From assembly GCA_964602115.1 (NCBI GenBank), contig CAZRQN010000170.1, positions 1 to 5,982 of the forward strand: a DNA stretch of 5,982 bases. Reading direction: 5' to 3'. How positions within the stretch are numbered: position 1 is the stretch's first letter; every line of letters begins with the position of its first letter. The notes under the pieces were generated by a model. It saw only the letters and a list, made by a program, of their open reading frames with translations, had not been told where the DNA came from and did not search any database. This document shows positions 1 through 5,143 of this stretch, in pieces. Position numbers and translations under genes: made by a program. Source of the stretch: JANOGU01 sp964602115 (GTDB lineage Bacteria > Pseudomonadota > Alphaproteobacteria > Rhodobacterales > Rhodobacteraceae).

Positions 1-105
1 CCGATCCTCGCCGGCGTGGACAAGCCGATCCAGATCGCCACGATGGGCGCCACGGTCAACGACATCCTCAACCTCGCGGTGATGGCGGCCTGCAAGGTGG
101 GGTGA
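1..105 (+). CDS. C-terminal end of a phosphotransacetylase-like protein (NADP-malic enzyme MaeB or Pta)
   Basis: Only the last 34 codons are present; the start lies upstream of the window and the stop is TGA at 103-105. The tail contains GVDKPIQIATMGATVNDILN, which resembles the end of the phosphate acetyl/butyryl-transferase fold: a 'kPvQi...gaTv.DivN.a..Aa' pattern that closes both Pta and the C-terminal half of long NADP-dependent malic enzymes. In the malic enzymes this domain is regulatory rather than catalytic. With so little sequence the two cannot be separated. MaeB is the preferred guess because such genes are common in Rhodobacterales. The TTGACT box of the next promoter begins 3 nt after the stop, so transcription of vapBC appears to start afresh here. 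Confidence 0.55.
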   Translation, partial: PILAGVDKPIQIATMGATVNDILNLAVMAACKVG

Positions 106-107
106 GG

Positions 108-136
108 TTGACTGAAAGGGTGGCCGCCCATATCTT
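108..136 (+). promoter_or_regulatory. Sigma-70-like promoter of the vapBC pair
   Basis: TTGACT (108-113, 5 of 6 matches to the -35 consensus) is followed after exactly 17 nt by TATCTT (131-136, 4 of 6 to the -10 consensus). Transcription would begin near 143, giving a leader of about 20 nt before the vapB start at 164. The spacer contains an imperfect palindrome, GGGTGGCCGCCC (118-129). The -10 box overlaps a direct repeat described separately, as expected for a self-repressed toxin-antitoxin promoter. The boxes are read directly; activity is inferred. Confidence 0.6.
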
Positions 137-155
137 ACCTCTGGCTTACCGCTGG
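134..155 (+). repeat. Tandem 11-bp direct repeat over the vapBC promoter, candidate operator
   Basis: CTTACCTCTGG (134-144) is followed immediately by CTTACCGCTGG (145-155); 10 of 11 bases are identical. The repeat covers the -10 box and the predicted transcription start and runs into the vapB ribosome-binding site (GGAGGAG, 154-160). AbrB-type antitoxins usually repress their own promoter with toxin as co-repressor, so a VapB/VapBC operator here is plausible. The 11-bp period would put both copies on about the same face of the helix. The repeat is visible; its role is inferred. Confidence 0.45.
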
Positions 156-163
156 AGGAGCAG

Positions 164-430
164 ATGGGTGCTCATATCGTGACGGTTTCGACCAAGGGCC
201 AGGTTGTCCTTCCCAAAGCGATGCGCGACGACCTGCACCTGACTCCGGGAACCAAGATCCTCTTTGAGGAAACTCCGCGCGGCTACGTCCTTCGCAAGAT
301 CCCGGCCTTCACGCCAACCGAGCGGTCCAAAGTTGCGGGAATGCTGGCCTACAAGGGTCCGCCCGTGACCATCGAAGACATGGATGCGGGCATTCTGGCA
401 GAGGCGCGGCGGCGGTATGCGGGCGATTGA
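164..430 (+). CDS. vapB: AbrB/MazE-type antitoxin (VapB family)
   Basis: An 88-residue protein opening with the swapped-hairpin AbrB DNA-binding fold: the signature TVSTKGQVVLPKAMRDDL lies at residues 7-24, followed by the L.PG(T)K.. turn (residues 26-31). The C-terminal segment (about 69-85, TIEDMDAGILAEARRRY) is the type of short acidic-to-basic helix that neutralises a PIN toxin. The protein should bind VapC and repress its own promoter. The ATG at 164 is preceded by a strong GGAGGAG (154-160) at good spacing. The gene overlaps vapC by 14 nt, in the usual antitoxin-first order, which couples translation of the pair. Length and motif order are normal for the family. Annotation as VapB rather than MazE rests on the PIN-domain partner. 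Confidence 0.9.
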   Translation: MGAHIVTVSTKGQVVLPKAMRDDLHLTPGTKILFEETPRGYVLRKIPAFTPTERSKVAGMLAYKGPPVTIEDMDAGILAEARRRYAGD

Positions 431-806
431 TACCAATCTGGTCGTCCGCTACCTCGCTGGCGACGACCCGGAACAGGTGCGCCGCGTTGATCGGGAGATG
501 GATGCGGGACGGCTCTTCATGCCGCTGAGCGTCCTTTTGGAGAGCGAGTGGGTCTTGCGGGCGGTGTTTCGCTTCAGACGGGACAAGACTTTGGCAGCAC
601 TGAAGGATTTCGTCTGTTTGCCGGAAATCAGTGTCGAAATGCCAGACCGGGCGTTGATGGCATTTGCCCTGGCCGAAGCCGGATTCGACTTCGCTGACGC
701 CCTCCACCTCGCCTCCTCCGACGACTGCGACGCCTTCCTGACGTTCGACAAGAAACTCACGCGCCGCGCCAAGGACCTTCCCGGTCCACCCGTCCGCGAA
801 CCCTGA
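417..806 (+). CDS. vapC: PIN-domain ribonuclease toxin (VapC family)
   Basis: A 129-residue PIN-domain protein, expected to be a Mg2+-dependent RNase held inactive by VapB. The acidic metal-binding set is complete: D5 (AIDTN), E42 (VLLESEWVLR), D94 (FADALHLA) and D111 (FDKKL), so the toxin looks intact. The start chosen is ATG 417, which places AIDTN at the N-terminus as in other VapC proteins. An in-frame ATG at 384 would add 11 residues (MRAFWQRRGGG) encoded inside vapB and with no family counterpart. ATG 417 lies within the last codons of vapB (14-nt overlap), pointing to coupled translation; no separate strong Shine-Dalgarno sequence is needed. VapC enzymes often cut tRNAs or rRNA, but the target here cannot be predicted. 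Confidence 0.9.
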   Translation: MRAIDTNLVVRYLAGDDPEQVRRVDREMDAGRLFMPLSVLLESEWVLRAVFRFRRDKTLAALKDFVCLPEISVEMPDRALMAFALAEAGFDFADALHLASSDDCDAFLTFDKKLTRRAKDLPGPPVREP

Positions 807-808
807 CC

Positions 809-831
809 ATGGCGGGCAATCTGCCCGCCAT
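809..831. terminator. Perfect hairpin between convergent vapC and msrA
   Basis: ATGGCGGGC (809-817) and GCCCGCCAT (823-831) form a perfect 9-bp stem with a 5-nt loop (AATCT). It lies exactly between the vapC stop (806) and the msrA stop (838) and could serve both strands. There is no T-run after the stem on either strand, so it is not a textbook intrinsic terminator. It may act as a 3'-end stabiliser or with Rho. Confidence 0.5.
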
Positions 832-837
832 CCCCCC

Positions 838-1446
838 TCAATGCGCGAAGGCCGCCTCCGCCCCCCACAGCGCCTTCACCCGCGCGTCCCGGCCGCAGGT
901 CGCGCGATACCGCTTGTATGCGTTGCGCTTCTCCTTGGGGCCAAAGCGGGTGAGGATCACCTCGCGGCTCTTGTAATAGTCCTGGTGATAGACCTCGGCC
1001 GGCCAGAAGGTGCCGGCGTTGCGGATCGGCGTCACCACCGTCTGGCCCAGCGCCGCCTCGGCCTCCGCCTTGGCAGCTTCGGCCGCCGCCTTCTGCTTGG
1101 CCCCCTTGGCGAAGATCGCGGTGGCATAGCTCGGCCCCCGGTCGCAGAACTGGCCGCCGGCATCCGTCGGATCGACGCCCCGGAAGAACAGCCGCATCAG
1201 CTCGGCATAGCTGATGACAGCCGGATCGAAGTAGATCTCGACCGCTTCCACATGGCCCTCGTGATCCTCATAGGTCGGGTCGGCCGCGCCGCCGCCCATA
1301 TAGCCCGAGATCACCTCGCGCACCCCCGGCACGCCCTCGAAGTCGCTCTCGACGCACCAGAAGCAGCCGCCGGCCACCCAGGCCTTTTCCGCCATGGCCG
1401 GCCCCGCCGCCATCACCGCCAGTCCAAGCACCAGAGCTTTCCACAT
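838..1446 (-). CDS. msrA: Exported peptide-methionine (S)-S-oxide reductase
   Basis: A 202-residue protein that reduces the S-epimer of methionine sulfoxide in oxidised proteins. Residues 1-19 form a signal peptide (K3, hydrophobic core, AMA cleavage site before E20), so it should act in the periplasm, unlike classic cytosolic MsrA. The active-site motif is GCFWC with C28 as the catalytic nucleophile and C31 in place of the more usual Gly. Further family landmarks are GHVEAVEIYFDP (E67), FFRGVDPTDAGGQ, SYATAIF (Y107) and AEVYHQDYY (151-158). C101 (CDRGP) and C184 near the C-terminus are candidate resolving cysteines. An Ala/Lys/Glu-rich helix spans about 114-132. A GGGAGA ribosome-binding site lies at 1453-1458, 6 nt before ATG 1446. 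The gene is divergent from the aminotransferase gene and convergent with vapC. No msrB follows in the same direction. Confidence 0.92.
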   Translation of the reverse strand: MWKALVLGLAVMAAGPAMAEKAWVAGGCFWCVESDFEGVPGVREVISGYMGGGAADPTYEDHEGHVEAVEIYFDPAVISYAELMRLFFRGVDPTDAGGQFCDRGPSYATAIFAKGAKQKAAAEAAKAEAEAALGQTVVTPIRNAGTFWPAEVYHQDYYKSREVILTRFGPKEKRNAYKRYRATCGRDARVKALWGAEAAFAH

Positions 1447-1557
1447 CGCCCATCTCCCTGCGTCCTGATGCCACTACGCGGCTAGCGTGGCCGTCGTTTC
1501 ACGCCCCACGCGGAGCTGACCGCCCGTTGCGGCCGGGGCCGGGGGAAAGAACGTCCT

Positions 1558-1576
1558 GTCGGTACAGAAAACCGAC
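1558..1576. promoter_or_regulatory. Dyad GTCGGT-N7-ACCGAC, candidate operator
   Basis: GTCGGT (1558-1563) and ACCGAC (1571-1576) form a perfect 6-bp dyad around the A-rich spacer ACAGAAA. It sits in the 199-nt divergent region between msrA and the aminotransferase gene, about 70 nt before the latter's ATG. The shape suits a dimeric regulator. Its right arm overlaps the first unit of the phased repeats starting at 1574. The symmetry is seen; the binding role is inferred. Confidence 0.35.
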
Positions 1577-1617
1577 GCCGGCCAGACGCGAAACTGACGT
1601 GAAACAGACGCCGGCTG
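1574..1617 (+). repeat. Four 11-bp phased repeats upstream of the aminotransferase gene
   Basis: The motif GACG recurs at 1574, 1585, 1596 and 1607, exactly 11 bp apart. The units are GACGCCGGCCA, GACGCGAAACT, GACGTGAAACA and GACGCCGGCTG. The outer two share GACGCCGGC and the inner two share GACG(C/T)GAAAC, an A-B-B-A order. A weaker fifth unit, TACAGAAAACC, precedes at 1563. The array ends next to a weak -10-like TAGTCT (1621-1626) and 17 nt before the AAGGAG ribosome-binding site (1634-1639). One-turn spacing suggests cooperative binding of an activator or repressor controlling the downstream genes. The array is read directly; its function is not known. Confidence 0.45.
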
Positions 1618-1645
1618 CGCTAGTCTCGCGGCGAAGGAGCCCGCC

Positions 1646-2551
1646 ATGCAAGACCATGCCTCGACCCATCAGGCCGAAGACGATGCCCGCAACGAAACCG
1701 TGCTGGTCTGGGTCAACGGCAGCCTGAAACCCCGGCCCGAAGCGGTGGTCTCGGTCTATGATTCGGGCTTCATGCTGGGCGATGGCGTGTGGGAGGGCAT
1801 CCGCCTCTACAACGGCAACTGGGCCTTTCTCGACGAACACATCGACCGCCTGTTCGACGCCGCCAAGGTCATCGACCTGCAGATGGCCTGGACGAAAACC
1901 GAGGTGAAACAGGCACTTCTCGACACACAGGCCGCCAACTCCATGCGCGATGGCGTCCATGCCCGGCTGATGGTGACGCGGGGGGTCAAGTCGCGGCCCT
2001 TCCAGCATCCGAGGCTCAGCCGGCAGGGGCCGACCATGGTCATCATCATGGAACACTCCCGCCCCAACCTGCCGCGCCCGATCCGGCTCGCCACGGTCCC
2101 GAACATCCGCGGCCTGCCGATGAGCCAGGACCCCAAGCTGAACAGCCACTCCAAGCTCAACTGCATCCTCGCCTGCATCGCGGCGGAAAAGGCCGGGGCG
2201 GATGAAGCACTTATGCTTGACGTCCATGGCTTCGTGAACACGACCAACGCCTGCAACTTCTTCATCGTCCGCAAGGGCGAGGTCTGGACCTCGACCGGCG
2301 ACTACTGCATGCCCGGGATCACGCGGCAGAAGGTGATCGACCTCTGCAAGGCCAACGGCATCCCGGTCTTCGAGCGGAATTTCTCGCTTTACGAGACGCA
2401 TAGCGCCGACGAGGCCTTCCTGACCGGCACCTTCGGGGCGCAGACGCCGGTAGGGGTGATCGACGGCCGGCAGATCGGCGACGGCCAGATGGGCCCGGTG
2501 ACAGCGCGCCTGCGCAGCCTGTACAAGGCGCTGGTAGGGGCGGGTGACTAG
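1646..2551 (+). CDS. Class IV PLP-dependent aminotransferase-like protein (BCAT/D-amino acid aminotransferase fold)
   Basis: A 301-residue protein with the class IV landmarks in order: VYDSGFMLGDGVWEGIRLYNG (split here as VYDSGFMLGD, residues 38-47, then GVWEGIRLYNG), DEHIDRLFDAA with R68 for the PLP phosphate, KLNCILA..AGADEALML (170-191), GFV....ACNFFIV (195-208), MPGITR (222-227) and GTFGAQTPV (261-269). Two expected catalytic features are unusual. Counting from the DEA landmark, the usual lysine position falls on N166, with K164 and K170 as alternatives. The glutamate that contacts the PLP ring nitrogen is replaced by T199. The substrate is therefore uncertain; branched-chain transamination should not be assumed. 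ATG 1646 has AAGGAG (1634-1639) 6 nt upstream. The first ~18 residues are a polar, probably flexible leader. The gene heads a same-strand group with a dioxygenase and a sulfotransferase-like gene. Confidence 0.85.
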   Translation: MQDHASTHQAEDDARNETVLVWVNGSLKPRPEAVVSVYDSGFMLGDGVWEGIRLYNGNWAFLDEHIDRLFDAAKVIDLQMAWTKTEVKQALLDTQAANSMRDGVHARLMVTRGVKSRPFQHPRLSRQGPTMVIIMEHSRPNLPRPIRLATVPNIRGLPMSQDPKLNSHSKLNCILACIAAEKAGADEALMLDVHGFVNTTNACNFFIVRKGEVWTSTGDYCMPGITRQKVIDLCKANGIPVFERNFSLYETHSADEAFLTGTFGAQTPVGVIDGRQIGDGQMGPVTARLRSLYKALVGAGD

Positions 2552-2594
2552 GGCGGGGCCGATCGCGGTGGAATGCGCGTTGTCGCTGGGAATC

Positions 2595-2621
2595 CCCGCC
2601 CCGGGTCAAGCCCGGGGCGGG
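2595..2621. repeat. REP-like palindrome between the aminotransferase and dioxygenase genes
   Basis: CCCGCCCCGGG (2595-2605) and CCCGGGGCGGG (2611-2621) form a perfect 11-bp stem with loop TCAAG, followed by TTT (2622-2624). The same core, CCCGGG-TCARG-CCCGGG, occurs twice more at 4668-4751, so this is a member of a dispersed palindromic repeat family. By position and by the short T-run it could also act as a partial terminator or mRNA stabiliser within the transcript, reducing expression of the two downstream genes relative to the aminotransferase. Confidence 0.7.
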
Positions 2622-2681
2622 TTTCCTGCAAACGGGCATGAGCTGCTTCGATCCGGGTCGATCACGCTCCAGGGGGACCAG

Positions 2682-3875
2682 ATGCTGACCACGCACCAGA
2701 CCGAAACCCGCGCCCGCCGCGTGTTCCAGACCGCCGAGGACTGCGACCTCGCCGATTTCGTCGCGCTGACGGCGCAGCAGACCAACCCCGCCGACTGGCC
2801 GCTGGCGGCGGCAGTCGAGAAAAACGTCCTGATCTACGACTGCCCCGCGCTCCTTCCCCGCCTGGACGATGCCGCGCTGACGGGCGAGCTCAAGGCCGAA
2901 TGGGCCGCAGCGATGGCCAGCGGTCCCGGCGTGGTGGTGCTGAAAGGGGCGGAGCCCGATCACGCCATGCTCGACCGCGCCTCGGACCTGTTCCGCGCCA
3001 TGATCGAGGAGCAGAACCGCACCGGCGCGGGCGGCGGCGACCACTTCGCCAAGCCCGGCGCCAATGATCGCCTGTGGAATTCGCTGGAAAAGCATTGCCT
3101 TGCCGATCCCGCAAATTTCGCCCGCTACTACGGCAACCCGTTTCTCGCCCTGATCTCGGAGGCCTGGCTCGGCCCCTTCTACCAGATGACGGCGCAGCTC
3201 AACGTGGTGAACCCGGGCGGCGCGGCGCAGTCGGCGCATCGCGACTATCACCTCGGCTTCCAGTCCGCCGCCGACATCGCCCGCTATCCGCTGCATGTGC
3301 AGACGATGTCGCCCTTCCTGACGCTGCAAGGCGCCGTGGCCCATGTCGATGCACCGCTGGAGACCGGGCCGACGCTCTTGCTGCCCTTCAGCCAGCTCTA
3401 TGCGCCCGGCTATCTGGCCATGGGCCGCCCCGACTTCCGGGCGCATTTCGATGCGCAGCGCGTGCAGCTTCCGCTGGCCAGGGGCGACATGCTGTTCTTC
3501 TCTCCCGCGCTGTTCCACGCCGCCGGTGCCAACCGCTCGACGGGGGTGAAACGGATGGTCAACCTTTTCCAGGTCTCCTCCGCCTATGGCCGCGCGATGG
3601 AGACGGTGGACCGTACCCGCATGGTCAAGGCGCTCTATCCGGCGCTTCTGGCGGGAAAGGCCGACGGGTCGCTGACCGCGCGCCAGATCGCCGCCGCCAT
3701 CGCCGCTTCGGCCGAGGGCTACCCCTTCCCCACCAACCTCGACCGCGATCCGCCGCTGGGCGGCATGGCCCCCAAGTCGCAGGCGGCACTGGTTAACGAA
3801 GCGTTAACGGAGCTCTGGGCGCCCGAGCGCCTCGCCGCCGCGCTCGATGCCCAGGCGGAGAAGCGGCTGTCATGA
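2682..3875 (+). CDS. PhyH-like Fe(II)/2-oxoglutarate-dependent dioxygenase
   Basis: A 397-residue protein of the phytanoyl-CoA dioxygenase superfamily, which usually hydroxylates small molecules using O2 and 2-oxoglutarate. The iron-binding facial triad is visible: H186 and D188 in AHRDYHLGF, and the distal H279 in SPALFHAAGANRS. R291 (or R285) after NRS is the likely 2-oxoglutarate carboxylate ligand. A double-stranded beta-helix core spans roughly residues 165-300, with an extra N-terminal domain of about 120 residues and a helical C-terminal extension. The chosen start, ATG 2682, has AGGGGG at 2671-2676. An in-frame GTG at 2544 overlaps the aminotransferase stop but would translate the palindromic repeat into 46 extra low-complexity residues, so it is less likely. 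The 3' end overlaps the next gene by ATGA, so those two are co-translated. Substrate unknown. Confidence 0.85.
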   Translation: MLTTHQTETRARRVFQTAEDCDLADFVALTAQQTNPADWPLAAAVEKNVLIYDCPALLPRLDDAALTGELKAEWAAAMASGPGVVVLKGAEPDHAMLDRASDLFRAMIEEQNRTGAGGGDHFAKPGANDRLWNSLEKHCLADPANFARYYGNPFLALISEAWLGPFYQMTAQLNVVNPGGAAQSAHRDYHLGFQSAADIARYPLHVQTMSPFLTLQGAVAHVDAPLETGPTLLLPFSQLYAPGYLAMGRPDFRAHFDAQRVQLPLARGDMLFFSPALFHAAGANRSTGVKRMVNLFQVSSAYGRAMETVDRTRMVKALYPALLAGKADGSLTARQIAAAIAASAEGYPFPTNLDRDPPLGGMAPKSQAALVNEALTELWAPERLAAALDAQAEKRLS

Positions 3876-4600
3876 GCGAACCCTTGCGCATCGCCATGTG
3901 GTCGGGGCCGCGCAACCTCTCGACCGCGCTGATGTACAGCTTCGCCGCGCGGGGCGATTGCGCCGTTTGGGACGAGCCCTTCTATGCCGCCTATCTGAAG
4001 GCCACCGGCATCGCCCATCCGATGAAAGAGGCGGTGATCGCGGCCGGGATCACCGACCCGCAGGAAGTTGCCCGCCGCTGCGCCGGTCCGGCGCCCGGGG
4101 GGCAGCGGCTCTTCTACCAGAAGCACATGACGCTGCACATGATCGCGGGCGTTCCGCTGGGCTTCATGGCCGCCTGCACCAATGTCTTCCTGATCCGCCA
4201 CCCGGCGCGGGTGGTGGCGAGCTATGCCGCCAAGCGCGAGAATCCGAGCTTCGAAGACCTGGGCTTCCGCCAGCAGGAGGAGCTGTTCAACCGCGAGGCC
4301 GACCGCCTCGGCCGCGCCCCAATCGTCATCGACAGCGCCGACATCCGTGCCGATCCGGAAGGAAAACTGGCCGCGCTCTGCGCCGCGATCGGGATCGGCT
4401 TCACCCCGGCAATGCTCACCTGGCCCGCCGGACCCAAACCCTATGACGGCGTCTGGGCTCCGCACTGGTACAACGCCATCCACCGCTCCACAGGCTTTGA
4501 TGCGGCCGAGGGGCCGCTGCCGCTGATGGAGGGCGAGGCCCGGCGACTGGCGGACGCTGGCTTGCCAGCCTTTGACAGATTGCGCAGCTTTGCCCTCTGA
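3872..4600 (+). CDS. Small sulfotransferase-like P-loop protein
   Basis: A 242-residue protein with the sulfotransferase nucleotide-binding plan. Residues 10-20 (WSGPRNLSTAL) match a bacterial 5'-phosphosulfate loop, and residues 109-119 (RHPARVVASYA) match the 3'-phosphate-binding RHP....S motif. Other features are WDEPFY (33-38), which follows the first loop as in related proteins, and a short 3' lid (WAPHWYNAIHRSTG, 195-208). It probably uses PAPS to sulfate a small molecule, though transfer activity is unproven and a kinase-like role cannot be excluded. ATG 3872 overlaps the dioxygenase stop by 4 nt, with GGAG at 3857-3860 as a rather distant ribosome-binding site, so translation is likely coupled. 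From memory, homologues of this domain are fused to a class IV aminotransferase-like domain in plants, which supports a shared pathway with the gene at 1646-2551. Confidence 0.8.
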   Translation: MSEPLRIAMWSGPRNLSTALMYSFAARGDCAVWDEPFYAAYLKATGIAHPMKEAVIAAGITDPQEVARRCAGPAPGGQRLFYQKHMTLHMIAGVPLGFMAACTNVFLIRHPARVVASYAAKRENPSFEDLGFRQQEELFNREADRLGRAPIVIDSADIRADPEGKLAALCAAIGIGFTPAMLTWPAGPKPYDGVWAPHWYNAIHRSTGFDAAEGPLPLMEGEARRLADAGLPAFDRLRSFAL

Positions 4601-4667
4601 CGGCGCCGGCGGGGGCCTCAAGCTATAGCGCGTCGCAGACGGTTGGATTCGGTAGAGCGTGGCAAGC

Positions 4668-4751
4668 CCCGCCCCGGGCCTGACCCGGGGCCTCGCAGCC
4701 CCGCGAGCGCACCGGCCGAGGGGAGAGGTCCCGGGTCAGGCCCGGGACGGG
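4668..4751. repeat. Head-to-head pair of REP-like palindromes (BIME-like)
   Basis: Two 27-nt arms (4668-4694 and 4725-4751) are inverted copies of each other with 25 of 27 positions paired. Each arm is itself a hairpin: GCCCCGGG-CCTGA-CCCGGGGC in the left arm (4671-4691) and TCCCGGG-TCAGG-CCCGGGA in the right (4729-4747). The right copy ends in GACGGGTTTT, matching the end of the element at 2595-2624. The 30-nt centre (4695-4724) is unrelated. Paired extragenic palindromes in opposite orientation are the hallmark of bacterial interspersed mosaic elements. It lies about 70 nt after the end of the three-gene group and could protect or end its transcript. Confidence 0.7.
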
Positions 4752-4972
4752 TTTTCGCGCCGCCACGGCTTCCGACCCGCCGCACCGGCCGATCTGCCGA
4801 AGGACGCTGCGCGTCCGTTCGGTCCGATCACGCCCAATCCTTGGCCCTCGTTGTCCGCGACGCGATCAGGACCAACCACCCCAGATATCAACAATCCTTG
4901 CCCAACCAGTACAAATTGTTGGGGGTCATGGATAGAATCTGCTGGACTCTTTTTGAGCCCGCTGGAATCAAT

Positions 4973-5050
4973 GGGGCGCCTGCATTCCAGTGCAGGCGCC
5001 CCTGACTGCCGCATACGGCAGCGTGTCGAGGACACTTCGCGAGTCTCGCG
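4973..5050. other. Run of four consecutive hairpins, possible structured RNA or leader
   Basis: Four perfect stems follow one another with 1-4 nt between them: GGGGCGCCTGCA/TGCAGGCGCCCC (4973-4984 with 4991-5002, 12 bp, loop TTCCAG); CTGCCG/CGGCAG (5006-5011 with 5016-5021, loop CATA); GTGTC/GACAC (5023-5027 with 5031-5035, loop GAG); and CGCGA/TCGCG (5038-5042 with 5046-5050, loop GTC). The first stem is too long to be casual; the later short ones could occur by chance in GC-rich DNA. Possible roles are the 5' leader of the YegP-type gene, an independent small RNA or another dispersed element. No known RNA family is recognised. Confidence 0.4.
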
Positions 5051-5143
5051 GATCGGTGCGTTTCCGTCAAGCATGATGCGGCGTCCTCGCCGGATCCGGT
5101 AATTGCGCCGGGTGCGGCACCTAGTGATGGAAAGGAGCCGGTC

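Larger units (their letters stand above)
4601..5143. other. 543-nt region without a convincing gene, rich in palindromes
   Basis: Between the sulfotransferase-like stop and the YegP-type start there is no reading frame with recognisable protein character. Frames that stay open at 4643-5005 and 4659-5102 owe this to GC content and translate the repeat. Contents: a head-to-head pair of palindromic elements (4668-4751); a relatively AT-rich stretch (about 4876-4972) with inverted pairs CAACAAT/ATTGTTG (4889-4895, 4915-4921); a -10-like TAGAAT (4933-4938) with only a poor -35 (TACAAA, 4910-4915); then a string of hairpins (4973-5050) and the palindromes CCGGATCCGG (5090-5099) and GGTGCGGCACC (5111-5121). 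If TAGAAT is used, the YegP-type gene would have a leader of roughly 200 nt. Confidence 0.6.

Noticed and set aside
384..416. Upstream ATG for vapC adding MRAFWQRRGGG
   Set aside because: It lies well inside vapB and puts extra residues before the conserved N-terminal AIDTN of PIN toxins; ATG 417 fits the family.
2544..2681. N-terminal extension of the dioxygenase from GTG 2544, overlapping the aminotransferase stop by 8 nt
   Set aside because: It would be translationally coupled and has a fair AGGGG upstream, but 46 residues would be read through the palindromic repeat, and ATG 2682 has its own AGGGGG site.
2319..3518. 399-codon open frame on the minus strand
   Set aside because: It is antisense to the class IV and PhyH genes, which carry clear motifs; its composition (Arg, Gly, His rich) is typical of a high-GC shadow frame.
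4631..4663. Stretch resembling a tRNA D-arm (GGTTGGATTCGGTAGAGCG)
   Set aside because: No acceptor, anticodon or T-arm can be paired around it on either strand, so it is a chance resemblance.
4643..5102. Two open frames in the intergenic region (120 and 147 codons)
   Set aside because: They translate palindromic repeats (PGLTRGLA-like stretches) and GC-rich DNA, show no domain, and have no supporting ribosome-binding site.
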